From: Grifola frondosa
Lineage: Eukaryota > Basidiomycota > Agaricomycetes > Polyporales > Grifolaceae
DNA: 64,000 nucleotides
Direction: 5' to 3'
Assembly (NCBI GenBank): GCA_001683735.1
Contig: LUGG01000009.1
Span: forward strand, 558,001-622,000
Part shown: positions 33,697 through 45,088 of the stretch, piece by piece
How positions within the stretch are numbered: position 1 is the stretch's first letter
Layout of the letters: the number at the start of each line of letters is the position of its first letter
Notes under the pieces: generated by a model
The model's database searches: none
What the model was told of the DNA's origin: nothing
Seen by the model: only the letters and a program-made list of their open reading frames with translations
Translations under genes and position numbers: made by a program

Positions 33697-34566
33697 ATGA
33701 GCCACCAAAGCAACCCACCTCGTGCTATCCGATTTATATATCAACCCATAGCTCGCGACACCTTTACGTTCTTCCTACCGCGTCCATCACAGACTCCTCC
33801 ACACCGCCATGCACAACGCGTCTTTTTCTACTGACTTCTCTCTATCTCAGGAAACGTCTACGCACTTTTGCGGGCCGTGTCTGGAGCTAGAGCCGGATAA
33901 TGAGATCGATGTCGAGTGCTACAGCGCGGAAGCATCCAAGCAGACGTACCAACTGCCCCCTTTGACGAAAATGTAAGTAACCACTATACATCTGTTCATT
34001 CTTGCTCATGTTAGGTAAAGGAATACTACCGCATCGCTCAGGCGTACGACAAGAGTACGGAAATGGACTTGGAATCCGAAACCAGGGAGCTTTCGCAAAC
34101 TCATTGGGGAATTCGCAGGTTGGGTAGGCAAGCATCCTTCCAAATGTGCTTGGCCCCTTCCGACATCTTTCCGCCGCCCGTGGCCACCATCGAATTGGGT
34201 ATTGACGAGGACATGAAGCCTATATCTAGAGGACGCGCTCCTAGAGGCAGAGGTAGAGGCAGACCTAGAGGCAGAGGCAGAGGTGGAAGCGCAGTGCGCA
34301 CCAAGAGGAAAGCGTCCACCTCGCCGACGAAGCCCAGTAAGCCACGCAAGACGGAGACCAGTAAGCCTCTCAAGAACGGGACCCAGACAGAAACCAAGGT
34401 AGAGACCAAGACCGAGACCGAGACCAATCAGCCACTCAGGATACCACGTCACGACTGGACTCCGAAGAAACCCAGCTCGAGGAAGCCAGGTCTTCGATCG
34501 TATGTTCCGCCCGCATCTTCAGAACCCTCTGCAGTGGCTACCAAGGAAGAAAACTCTGGCCCATAA
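33697..34566 (+). CDS. Basic AT-hook-like protein (5' exons uncertain)
   Basis: Not a recognised family. The solid part is the continuous frame 34016-34566. It begins VKEYYRIAQAYDKSTEMDLE after a TTAG acceptor, then runs through an RG/RP-rich stretch (RGRGRGRPRGRGRGG, about 34233-34290) containing an RGRP AT-hook core. It continues through a Lys/Thr/Ser-rich linker with alternating TET/TKT units to PSSRKPGLRSYVPPASSEPS. AT-hooks bind the minor groove of AT-rich DNA, so a chromatin role is inferred. An upstream exon ending DVPTAPFDEN with a GTAAGT donor joins in frame; the ATG at 33697 (MSHQSNPPRAIRF) is a guess and the ATG at 34063 is the safest internal start. It converges on homogentisate dioxygenase. 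Confidence 0.5.
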
Positions 34567-35001
34567 TCCTCGCCTGTTCGTCGACGGGCTGCTCGTCGAT
34601 AATCATCAAAATTCTGCAGCTGTCGGCTTGACCATTTGTGATTTTCAAGGTTCTCTGCCTCTACCATTCACACCTAGACCTGCGTGCACATCTGTCATTT
34701 ACACGTTCAGCCTAACCCTCGCGCTCGTTATCCATTACGCCATTCTTAACAGCATTTCTGTCACCCATTGAATGATTATCGCCGTGTGTATCAATACAAT
34801 TTTGTGGTCTTATCACCTGCATGTTTGCAGGAGCCAGAGTGTTCGAATTATTTTCTTCCATGGCACCATAGACTGACAAGCGGGGCTTGTATAAGTAACT
34901 ATCATACAGACGGTTAACGGACAACCTCAAGGTACAAATATGCTCATCACATGAAATGAGATCATCTAGCACTCCCCAGAACGACACTAGGACACACCCT
35001 C
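34567..35001. other. Intergenic between convergent genes
   Basis: 3' flanks of the AT-hook-like gene (+) and homogentisate dioxygenase (-). No feature seen. Confidence 0.4.
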
Positions 35002-37278
35002 TTACTCCGTCTTGACTCCGAGCTCAGGGAGGCCTGCAGCCTTGAGGTCAGCGTTGATCTGGTCGAGGTGGTTCATGAATTGGCCCTTTAAGTCGTCCCA
35101 CATCCTCGGCTCATGCTCTACGATGCATTGAACGTGCGTCAGGGATTCGAATGCAAGTTCACGCAGTGTATATGTGGCGTACCATGCAGCTTGCCTGTCC
35201 TCTTCATCGCGTAATCGGTTAAGGTCACCATCATACTCGACTCGAACATGAATGCTACAAGATGAGACACCTTCGGTCAGCTCGATTCTTGATTATTAGG
35301 ATTGGAACCTCACCGAGAGTTCCCTCGTGGACCCTCATAGGCTGTAACTCTCCCTCAGTCGCCTTCTTGAACTCTTCATAAGAGACTGGAACCAATATGA
35401 GCCTAGGCGCCTTTGAATGCGGAATCTGATAACTATACCTCCGTGAGGACAGAAGCCAGTCTCATAGCTGAACCCTCCTGGAGCAAACGCATCGCTACGA
35501 CCTCCGTAATCGCCATAAATGAGGCCCATCATCTCGGTACAGCAATTGCGGTGATAATACTAACTCGCAAACATCGTTTAGCATCTGACTTATACAATTT
35601 ATTCGTGATAGGACTCACCGGAGGGCGGAAAGTACCATTGGCAACATCCCATCTCCCGCTGAAGATCAAGAAGTCGGCAAGGGGTGCGCCAGGTGTCTTC
35701 GATTTGGCCGTGAGCACGCAGAAGATGGAGGGATCTATGTGGTCCTTGGAGATGCTGCCAACATTCACGAACTTCTCCATGGCATATTTGTACGGCACAT
35801 AGCTAAGGAGACAAGCGTTTAAATAGCGGCTGTTGGACAGGCAATAGATTACTTACTTTCCATACCAAGCGACAACGTCAAAAGGAGTATGTTCCTGCTT
35901 ACAAACAAACAGCTTTCCCCAACCCTATGTACACGCTTCAGATTAAGTGGATTCAAATCGCCGACTGCTGTTCTCACTTATAGATGACTGCAATGTGAAA
36001 TCCTGACGTCAGTCCAAGGTATCTACCAGGCATGCGCGTAGAATGCTCACTCTCCCAAGGGGACTGATCGATGTCGAAACTCGCGACAGGGCTTTCGAAA
36101 TCGCGGGCATTTGCAAGGCCGTGAGTACCGAGAGGTCCGAGCTCTGGAAGCTCGAAGTGGGAACCGAAGATCTCGAGGATGTCTATAAAAGTATTAGCTA
36201 ACAAGTCAACGAGAGGGCATTGGAACAAACTCGCATCCTCGGGAAGGGCCGTCCGGAAGTAGCACCTATGATATGACTCGTGAGAGCGCCGCGCTCGGAT
36301 CTACTATCTTCAGAACCAACCTTGTACTTGATACCGCGCTGTATCACAGCCAGCTCTCCAGGCCTCACCGTCAACCTGGCAGATTGTTCAGCACCCCGCA
36401 ACGCATAATTTGGACGACCAACTGACTTTCCGAACTCTGTCTGGATGTCCAACCGGCTCTTCTCCGGCAGAATCAGGAAGTCTCCGTCGCCGTTGCAGAA
36501 AGCCTTGTTGCCCATCGACTCGTTAGCACAGTAGATATGCACAGCGAGACCCTCTCGCAGAGTCGGATCTCCATTCCCGCCAATAGTCTTCAAACCATCG
36601 ACAAAGTCTACCTTCACGTTATCGGACGGAAGATCGTGGGGGTACCAAGCAAGCTGCTGGGGCTGAAATGGACCTTCGGATTGAGAGGCAAGAAACTTGA
36701 CTCGAGCTAGAAAAAGGAATGTAAGCAGGCCATCGGCGAGTCTCAAATACACTGTAATGGGCTCACGTCCGGATTGTCAGGCAGTTTCGTGAAACCCTGA
36801 TGCGCTACAGAGGGTCGGATACGATAAATCCATCTATGGCTCAGTGTAAATGTCACAGGACAGGGAGTCAGAAAGAAACATCACACGTTGACTGATTCTG
36901 GCCGCGTGGCATAGCGAAAGGAGTGCCGTTCAACTTGACGCAACGTCAATATCGGCTTTCCAACTCAAGAGAGACAGTGGGGCTGCATACCGACTCCGCA
37001 TAGAGATCATATTTGCACTTCTGCGGACTGTTTTGCGCATATGGGAGGGTACCCGGGCTTGAGAAGCATGCAAAGGTCAGTGATACTCAACCAGAAACGC
37101 ATGTCATTCACTCACATAGCTTCTGAAGCAAATCGATTTCCAAAGCCAGCAAGATACTGATAAGGATCCTTCCCCTGAGGCGCAATTGAATATGGCCTCT
37201 GGGCTGTAGCACCTGAGGTTGTAGCCTTTACCTGCAATGTGAGATTAAACAGATGACATATTCTAAGCGACATACCAT
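35002..37278 (-). CDS. HGD: Homogentisate 1,2-dioxygenase
   Basis: Non-haem iron enzyme opening the ring of homogentisate to maleylacetoacetate in tyrosine/phenylalanine catabolism. Exon 1 appears to be the ATG alone (37276-37278). A 45-nt GTATGT...CAG intron follows, and exon 2 resumes VKATTSGATAQRPYS then DPYQYLAGFGNRFASEA. Later blocks: RVKFLASQSEGPFQPQQLAW, HIYCANESMGNKAFCNGDGD, GRPNYALRGAEQSARLTVRP, DILEIFGSHFELPELGPLGT, NARDFESPVASFDIDQSPWE, KLFVCKQEHTPFDVVAWYGK, KYAMEKFVNVGSISKDHIDP and LADFLIFSGRWDVANGTFRP. An intron then joins to PYYHRNCCTEMMGLIYGDYG, carrying the His and Glu iron ligands. A later PHG carries the last His. The end is PELGVKTE. About a dozen introns; no break found. 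A relic of its 3' end lies at 21985-22075. Confidence 0.96.
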
Positions 37279-38652
37279 TATAGTGACGGGAAGTAATTCT
37301 AGGGAGTATGTGTATGGCGGTGCGGAGTGAGGCGATGAGCGCTGGGAGAACACACGATGGAGGCTGTTCTCGCATCGTGGACTTTATAGCACCTCGAAGG
37401 GGGAGGCATAAACTATTCACGCCCAATGATGCATCAGATTCCGGTTAATACAAGCCCTCCCAAAAAGCACGAATTTGACACACCTAGTCTGTCTAACCCA
37501 CCAAACCTTCTACAGGCGGTGATTCATGGATCATGAGTTGTAGGGCTTCGAGCGCAATTACTCAGTACGCACGGGCTAGGCTGCAGGAAGATTATGTATG
37601 CTAATGGTTGTTGAACACGACTATCCGGTTTCGGTGACTTTCTCTCAGAAAACATAGCAACCAAACCTGATTCGATTCAAATTGCATTGGGGCGCAGCCG
37701 AATATCCCGTCTTCACAAGCCTAATGGTCCCCGATTGATTCTGAATCAGCGCACATTGAAGCGTTGGAGAAGATGCGTTCTCGGCAGCCGTGATACGCCA
37801 CGCGTGATATCAGACGCGGACGTTCTTGTGATCTCCACGCCCCTGCAACAACCGCTACTCTGTTCCATTCTTGGCCACTTTCTCTCAGTGATTCTTCATA
37901 TCGACACTAGAGCATCCGGGAAATCCTGAACAAAAGCGGCGCAGAGACTCACGCATATCGGAGGTTTCCAATCCTTTCGGAACATAATTCTCACCAAAAA
38001 GGAACACATGCGTTCGTAATCCAAGACGAACCACCCCTGGAATATACCCGAGGTTGTTCAGGAATAAGTATCATCATGCGAAGGTCACTGACAGATGAAG
38101 TCCTGCGATGACTTTCATGTGTTGTGCGATGCTAATTGGCTATGAAATACAAAGCGAACCTTGGAAGTCATTAGACAAAAAGCGAAGTGAGACGAGCGAA
38201 CGACGGACCGTAAAACCACCGCGCTTTTGAGACCTCTGTAGGCACGAGGGAATATCTATGCCGTCATAGGCGGTTTGTCGTTGTCGCTCTCGAGCCAGGT
38301 ATACAGGTGTCAGCAACAATGCGGGCAAATTCGAGGAGCGCTTCCTTGGTAGCACAATATCAGACATGATTTCGCGATGTATATCTTGGAAAAACATTAC
38401 CACATGCTTAGGGATCTTCGTAGCGCCTAGCGTAGACGAGCTCGGACCCCTGAATCTTCGCTAAAGTACGTCGCTCATGCAAATGAGATTGTACCCCACG
38501 GAACGCAGTCACAACACACGAAGGGTTGTCAACAAATACATGACATTCTCTTACGTTCTTCTGGTATACAACGCGCTTGGTACAACTGTCGGAGGCTTCT
38601 TCTGTATACTCTTACAAGCACTTGGGAATCGGACACGATAACGCCCTCGGCT
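37279..38652. other. Intergenic between homogentisate dioxygenase 5' end and transketolase-like 3' end
   Basis: 1.4 kb containing the dioxygenase promoter. Open frames at 37687-37929 (+) and 38140-38403 (-) are short and unrecognised. No repeat noticed. Confidence 0.35.
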
Positions 38653-41450
38653 CTACTGCGACAACTGCTTGATCTTGAGAATAATCGCTGCGAAGCCCTC
38701 TCAGCAATTCGCTGCAAGTCAAAGAAGAAAATTGCGCACATTGCGGATCGAGGCCCTGATAAGGGATCTGCTCGCTCAACCCACCACAGCCTGCGTAAAT
38801 GGCAGCGGAGTCAGCAGAGTCGGAAATGAGATTAATTATTCGCACTCACCCTCTTTGACGGTGCCCATATAGCCGTAACGTGGCGTGAGCTGGCGCTCCA
38901 GCAACCACGTACCGAACTTCGACCCGAGCTGCGACGAACGCAGGAGATCAGACACAGCACAGAGTGGACGTCGAAGAGGACAAAGTACTTACACCGGTCT
39001 TCTGGTTGAGCGACTCTACGACGAGCACAAAGGGGCTGGTGCCGATCTTCCTGATCGTCTGCAAACGCGAGCACGCACACATGATCAGCCCCAGCCAGTC
39101 CAAACATTGCCTCCCTGTGCGCACCTGTTCGTCAACGAGGTTAAGCGTGGGCTTGTTGATCAGCCCGACGTCGAGCCCCTCCTGGCGGCAGCGCAGGACC
39201 GCATCCCACGCGCGATAGAGCATCTCGCCGTACGCGACGACGTAGCCCGCCTTGCCCTCCGCGACGACCTCATCCCTTGCCCGGCTCGAAGACGTAGTTT
39301 GGCCCGAACAGCCTGCTGCCGTCCTCCTTGAGCATGTACGGCACCTTGGAGCGCGTCGAGAAGACGAAGCGCATCCCGCGCTCAAAGAACACGCGCTGGA
39401 TCACCGCGATCATCTGCGCGGGGTCGGCCGGGAAGTACAGCCACGTCTTGGTATCTGCTAGTCCACTGTCTGCGAACAGCGAGTTCACGCCAAAGTGGCA
39501 GGTGTTGTCTGCCATCTATAAACTGGCTCAGGGCAATCATCGAGTATAGCGATGAAGAAATCGAACCTCATCAACTGCAGGACACAGACATATCAGTTAT
39601 CAAATCATACGAAAATCAGAGACGTGTTTACCTCCGGAATGCGAGAAATGACAAAGGATATTGCAGAAGTTAAGGCGAGCCATCGTGATCTCAGAAATGA
39701 CCATCTCCAAAAATGCAGAGAACGTAGAGAACACGCCGAACTTGTCCTTATCGAACCCGAACCCCGCCGCGGCGCTGAAGTTCCCGCGCTCCATAATGCC
39801 AGAAGAAACGAAGACCTCAGGGTGCTTCTGATGAATCACCTTCAGGCCAGTCGAGCCCTCCAAGTCGCCTTCACAAGTCTTCGTCAGCACCAATCAATCA
39901 AACATCGACAGCAGAGAGACGGACTGTCTATGACCATGACCTTCTTGGCGGCCTCTTCTTTCGAGAGCTTGTCCAGTACGAGATTCACAGCCTCACCGAA
40001 CACAACGCGGTTTGCACCAACTTCCTTCGTCGACCCGATGTAGAGGTACGGCACCGCGCTTGGCTTGATGTTGTTCAGGATGTCTGTGGCGACCGTCTCG
40101 GGGTAGCCCCGGCTTGTGAAGTACTTGATCGCCGACTTAACTGGGATGACATCATGCCCGTGCGTGCTGCCCTCGATGTCTGCAACCTACAAAAGGCGAT
40201 CAGTAAGTAGTTTCTAGCACGCGAGACCAAAACTTACACCTGGCGCCATGAGACGCTTCGAGACGACTGTGACGAATTCAGCAGAGAGCCAAATGTGACC
40301 TGACGAGCGGACACACCTGCAGCAGGACCATCATGCGTGACAACCTCGCAGACGGCCGCCCACAGTGCATCGATATCCTCGCCTTGGACAGTGACTACCT
40401 TGAGTCCGTGGCCCGTCAGCGTCTTCGTAAGGTTGTAACCCTTGAGATATTGTGACGGGTGCCCAGAAATCGTCACATCGTTATCGTCCAAGAACACTTT
40501 CACGTTGAGGTGTTGCGCGACGGCAAGACGCGCTGCCTCCGCGTCGTTTCCTTCCTGGAGGGCTGTCAGCGGGATATTCACACGTAGAGTCCATTAGCTG
40601 ACCTGCTGAGAGCCGTCCGAGCCTAACATGACCACGGTCTTATCACGGTTCGCAAGCGCAATGCCGTTCACCCACGGCCAGAGATGGCCCAGACGCCCCG
40701 AGGAGAATTTGACGCCAGGGGTGAGACCGAGCTCAGGATGGCCGGGAAGCTTCGCGTGAGCCTCCCGGTAGTGCAGAAGGTGCTCATATGGTATCGCGCC
40801 TTCCATCGCGGACAGAAGGTACTGTGTCGCAACGCGGTGACCTGGGAACAGTGAGCGAACAGCAGTTGGGGAGACATGAGGCGATTTCAGACTCACCAGC
40901 CTCATCGAACAGGATGGCACGTATTTATCTGATTGGTTGAACAGCGAAAGTAACATGCACACTTCCGGCACGGTATCGTAGGCGCCGCCTGCCCAGGAAT
41001 GTGAGCATCGACATACCACAATCGCATATGGTTCAGATAACGCCGATACGCCTCATCCTGCAATTACCACACGGCACCAATCGCATAAAACCCTTCGGAA
41101 TAGCATATTTTAATCGCTCAAAATGTCATGCTCGAAGTCGGTCGGGGTCTCCATAATCGGTCTCCATAATGGAAGCAACATAGTGGAGTCCTGATTACGC
41201 GCATAGACGCACCCGTATGTCCACTAACACCCCTCGCGGCGCCAGTAGCAGTGAAGAGCACAATAGCATCCCGCATGAGCTGGATGTTGCTCTGCAGTAT
41301 CGCCTTCTGCTCTGCTGTCAGCCTTGGCTGAGAGGGGTCAAGCTTCAGCCTGGTTATTCGGTAAGTATCTGAGCGAGTGAACAAGAATTACACTACGAAC
41401 TTCTGGAACTTGCTCATATCAATCGGGAATTTGCTTTCTGTTCCGGCCAT
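38653..41450 (-). CDS. Transketolase-like thiamine-diphosphate enzyme
   Basis: Transketolase-superfamily enzyme; the exact reaction (transketolase, dihydroxyacetone synthase or related ketol transfer) cannot be fixed. ATG at 41448-41450 (MAGTESKFPIDMSKFQKFVV). The N-domain shows RDAIVLFTATGAARGVSGHT, YDTVPEVCMLLSLFNQSDKY and HRVATQYLLSAMEGAIPYEH. The ThDP/metal site is VVMLGSDGSQQ plus EGNDAEAARLAVAQHLNVKV and FLDDNDVTISGHPSQYLKGY. The pyrimidine domain carries VVFGEAVNLVLDKLSKEEAA, VMVIDSDLEGSTGLKVIHQK, ERGNFSAAAGFGFDKDKFGV and a C-domain with ADPAQMIAVIQRVFFERGMR, KAGYVVAYGEMLYRAWDAVL and GGLSEQIPYQGLDPQ, ending IILKIKQLSQ (stop 38653-38655). Numerous short introns; it reads as intact. Three broken copies of parts of this gene lie at 42.5, 46.6 and 51.1 kb, each near an HNH-family gene. 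Confidence 0.9.
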
Positions 41451-41628
41451 GTTTAAGGGTAAAATGGGGGGGACAAAAATGAAGATAAAGGGCAAGAGAA
41501 AGGTGAGATACGTAGTAAATGTGGAGCGTGTGGGGAGTCTGAGTGGGTCCGGTCCGGCAACCCGGCCGTCACCGGTCAAATGTCGTCTTCGAGTTGCTCA
41601 TCGACAGTCATCGTGACCACAGTTCGCC

Positions 41629-42014
41629 GTGGATAGTTATCGTGTGCGAGTGCATGTCAGTGATCTGAAGGGCCTCGGGAGCTGGACATATTTGAAGCCT
41701 TCTCAGCGGCGGCCCAGCATGTACGTTCTCACCAAGGCTCACAACCACCTGTTCGACGAGCATCTTGCTCCATCTCCTGCTGAAGTGCAGACTTATGTAG
41801 ATCGATTACTTGGCCAGCTGTGGCGGGCACGACTTCTTTCGGTAAGTCATTTCCTCAGCAGCCTGAATCTCACAAATACCCACAGACAGATATTCCTTGG
41901 TATCCCACGGTGGTTGAAGTGGCTCTCATCTCCGACACCCTCGTTTCTCTCAAGTCTGTGGCTGGAAGTGCATTCCATTGTTTAGTAAGCAGACCTCTGC
42001 AAGTTTCGACCTAA
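41629..42014 (+). CDS. Hypothetical protein, two exons
   Basis: Unrecognised. The frame reads WTYLKPSQRRPSMYVLTKAH and DEHLAPSPAEVQTYVDRLLG then LWRARLLS. A 44-nt intron with GTAAGT donor and CACAG acceptor (about 41841-41884) joins it to DIPWYPTVVEVALISDTLVS and a tail through SAFHCL to a stop at 42014. The coherent splice site, amphipathic helix and lack of low complexity suggest a real coding sequence. It diverges from the transketolase-like gene across under 200 bp. The ATG at 41629 is the first in frame and may not be the true start. It could also be a fragment of a larger gene, because an HNH-family relic follows at once. Confidence 0.4.
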
Positions 42015-42109
42015 CTTCTCTATATGCATGATCGAGCCACGGTCAAGACTCAATATCAGACGGTTGCATCGTTGGCGTGAGCAGCCTTCATGTGGAAACG
42101 TAGCCAATA

Positions 42110-42205
42110 TCAGTTGCTCATTCCTCAGGTGTCATTTTGAGCTCGTCGGGCTGGGCTTGTTACCAACTTCCGAAGAGCTTTTAGTACATTATGTCGACGT
42201 CCACT
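42110..42205 (+). pseudogene. Short relic of the HNH-like family (exon 2 region)
   Basis: The frame FLRCHFELVGLGLLPTSEEL aligns with FLSYYFEPIGAELSPTSEEI of the intact HNH-like copy D (52146-53532). Nothing recognisable precedes it and the reading frame closes soon after, so this is a fragment. Confidence 0.5.
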
Positions 42206-42489
42206 AACGACTCTTGCCATGACATTCAGTGAGACCTATCTGACCTTAACATAACCGAAATGAGAATATTTATATTACCTGTCTGATCTTCAGCTTGTCT
42301 GTCCAAAAACGGCCGCAATTGAAGTGGTAAAATTCTTCTCTCAGCAATACTTCATGTTTGCATGATGGATGACAAGCACACTTGTGCGATAGATACGGAT
42401 ACGGACACCAATTCCCCCAGATCAACTCGTGGTGCACTGTGGGAGCTCTCTCTTGAGAAGGCTTAAGCCTCCGCTTCTAAGGTAACGAA

Positions 42490-43050
42490 ACCCCATATGA
42501 AGGTATTCCGGTCACCACCGATATACGGAACAATATCAGACCGAGCGCGGTGCTGTACCTACATTGGGTTCGACGAAGGAAGTTGTTACAAATCATGTCA
42601 CCCTCGGCCAATCCATGAATCTCGTATTGAACAAGCTCTCGAAAGAGCTTCTTGAAGTCACGAAGAAGATCGTGGCCATTGACAGTCCGTCTATTTACAA
42701 CCAATATTTTGACCATTGGCGCTGACGAAGACCTGCACAGGCAACTTGGACGGACCGACTGCAGGTGGTTCACCAGAAACACCCGAAATCCTCATACATG
42801 GAGCGCGGGGACTTCAGTGTGGCGGCCAGGTTGGGGTTGCGCTTCGTCTTCCTGAACCGTTCGAAGACGCCTTACATGGTGAAGGAGGACGTTGGATCGG
42901 CCTGCGATTTCGAACCGAGCAAGCGCGAGATTACTATGGAAGGCAAGACGGGTTAGGCCGTCGGGTACTGGGAAATGCTCTACGGCGCATGCGACGCAGT
43001 CCTGCGCTGCCTCCAGGAAGGGAAGTTCTTGACGTTGGGCTGATCTACGA
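42490..43050 (+). pseudogene. Broken fragment of the transketolase-like gene (plus strand)
   Basis: DNA matching the intact gene at 38653-41450 but on the opposite strand. Recognisable pieces are SMNLVLNKLSKELLEVTKKI (intact: AVNLVLDKLSKEEAAKKVMV), VHQKHPKSSYMERGDFSVAA, LGLRFVFLNRSKTPYMVKED and a stretch like EMLYGACDAVLRCLQEGK. The pieces lie in different frames and stops intervene (for example after EGKTG at about 42955), so it cannot make the enzyme. Confidence 0.8.
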
Positions 43051-43217
43051 TTCTATGTTGAAGCTTTTGTTATACGTTGCGTGTTAGAAACGAATATGAT
43101 CGTCGGTCAACTTTGCGATAGCTCATAACAAATTATTGTATGATCGACTGAAGCTTCAAACTATCAAATACACCGCTAGGAATATAATATTACAAAGGAT
43201 CTTATCAAGCAGTCCCG

Positions 43218-44612
43218 CTACTCGTCACCAATCAAAGTCGTTCTGGCAGAGATGGCGATTTCGGGTGAGATCGAGATAACTGATGAGTAGCTCGGAGATG
43301 CTCACCGTTTCGTGTGGATCAGCCAAGCCATGATTATCTGGCCAATCTCGGTCTGCCACATCGGATCCTCTGGGCCTGCCATCTCATCTTCTTCCTCACC
43401 CAGGAGTTCATCTATTGCAGAGGATAGTTCACGCCTATCGTAGTAATCCATGACATCGCCGGCATTGCCGTTGACCGTGATAGACCACTTGAGATGATAG
43501 CGAAACATTTGCAAGTCGGGGCCTAGCTCTTTCGGAACGTTCCTCGGTAGAGATATGTAGGTTGGTATTGTGGCGAGAAGTTTCTCGCTGCACAGTTTGC
43601 GCGGATCCTAAAAAAGATTACTCGGCAATTGTCCTAAATTCGATTAGAGCAGTGTATGTAACGTTGCAATAATACGCAAACTCACGTCGACGTCGATGGC
43701 TATATCATTGTTCAAGAACAAATCGGCAAGCTCTTGACGCATGGTCACCCCGTTCTTGACATTGTACCATTCGGAATCGTCATTCTTGTCAGAAAAAGCA
43801 GGATAATGCTGATTAACCTGAAGTCGAAGAACATTTAGATATGATTACATGGCAAATTGGAAATATCTCATCACTTACGATGCCCCCAAAAGTTGGCACA
43901 ACGATCCACGTAGTCTTCAGAGTTTCCGCGGTTGTTCCTGTAATGATGCATCTACCATCCCGCTTCCTGACCTGGCGTATCGAACCATTCCGGGTATTTG
44001 CACTACAAAAAGATTGGTTAAAGGAGCCGAGGTGAATCGAGGAAAGAAGTACCGCGTTAGCAAATATCGGCAACTCTGAAAAGCAGTCATCCTTGAAAGT
44101 GGGCATTCGAGTGGTAAAAATAGAGATATCGCAATTGAGCTCGACTGAAACGATATTTGCGTCAGATATAATTCAGATGCTGCAACAAGAGCAACTATTA
44201 CTGGACTTCGCGAACATGGCATAGTGCCCTGGTTGTAAGATCTCCTCGGAAGTTGTTAACAAATCCGGTCCGATACACTCGAAATGATAGCTGAAGTAAC
44301 GAGTAACTGAAAGAGGTTGGATTTCGACAGGCCGCAGGACAAAATGAGGATTCTTCGGATTGACGTCCAAGCGAGACGCAAGGGCGAGCCAACGATACAT
44401 GTTTTGACCGTCAGATGGGACCGATCATGGCTACAGAAACCTGTTGACAAGAAAGAGGGATCTTCAGTGAGAAAATACAGACTGCAGGGAATGATGCTTA
44501 CCGAGCATCAGCTGCATAGTAGTTGTAGACCAGATAAAGAGGTTGTGGCCTCGAGAGATGCCTTTGGTGAAAAGAAGGGATAAGAACTGACATGAGGACC
44601 GTTTTCTGCCAT
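43218..44612 (-). pseudogene. HNH-fold family, copy B (frameshifted in exon 1)
   Basis: Close relative of copies C and D. ATG at 44610-44612 (MAENGPHVSSYPFFSPK), but compared with copy C one base is missing just after the SPK codons (about 44562-44565), so exon 1 leaves frame and stops at 44508. Exon 2 onward is conserved: MYRWLALASRLDVNPKNPHF, VEIQPLSVTRYFSYHFECIG, then an intron whose removal skips an in-frame TGA. The core has the TGTTAETLKTTWIVV region (His missing) after RKRDGRCII. Next come QELADLFLNNDIAIDVD, FRYHLKWSITVNGNAGDVMD and QTEIGQIIMAWLIHTKR, ending AISARTTLIGDE (stop 43218). If the shift is real, either a downstream start (MYRWLAL) is used or the copy is dead. Confidence 0.75.
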
Positions 44613-45088
44613 TCCGATACAGTAATATTGCAGAACAGCAACCGCGACCACGGTGAATTTATGTTCAGCCAGGGAAGATGTCCAGATACCGCTGGCTCGA
44701 CTGAGACCGGTGAACAAAATGTTCAGACAATAGTAGATCCAACGACAATTGGAGTCTATTGTTTGCGCAAGATGGGGGTCTAGAAGGCCACAACAATACT
44801 GAGAGAGTCACTTAAGCTGCTCTCCAGTTTAGAGCGCCGTTAGCTACCAACCTCCGTCTTCGATCAGAAGCGATCTTGGGCGCCAACTCGTACCATTGCC
44901 ATCATTCTAGGGTGTGACATTTGATAAATCCCTTTTGTGCTTATACTACCCGCTCTTCGATGGGTCTGGTTGTACTGGTCACGCAAATGATGTGATGATA
45001 AGGGCATACTCTCCTTTGTTCTTCACCCAGCACCGGTATATCCCGCCCCAAACCCATTGGTATATATAAAGGGTTCAATCCTAATGTC
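44613..45088. promoter_or_regulatory. Divergent upstream region of HNH copies B and E, with TATA box
   Basis: A good TATA box (TATATATAAA) lies at about 45060-45069, some 20-50 bp before the possible starts of the plus-strand HNH gene. No gene in between. Confidence 0.5.
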
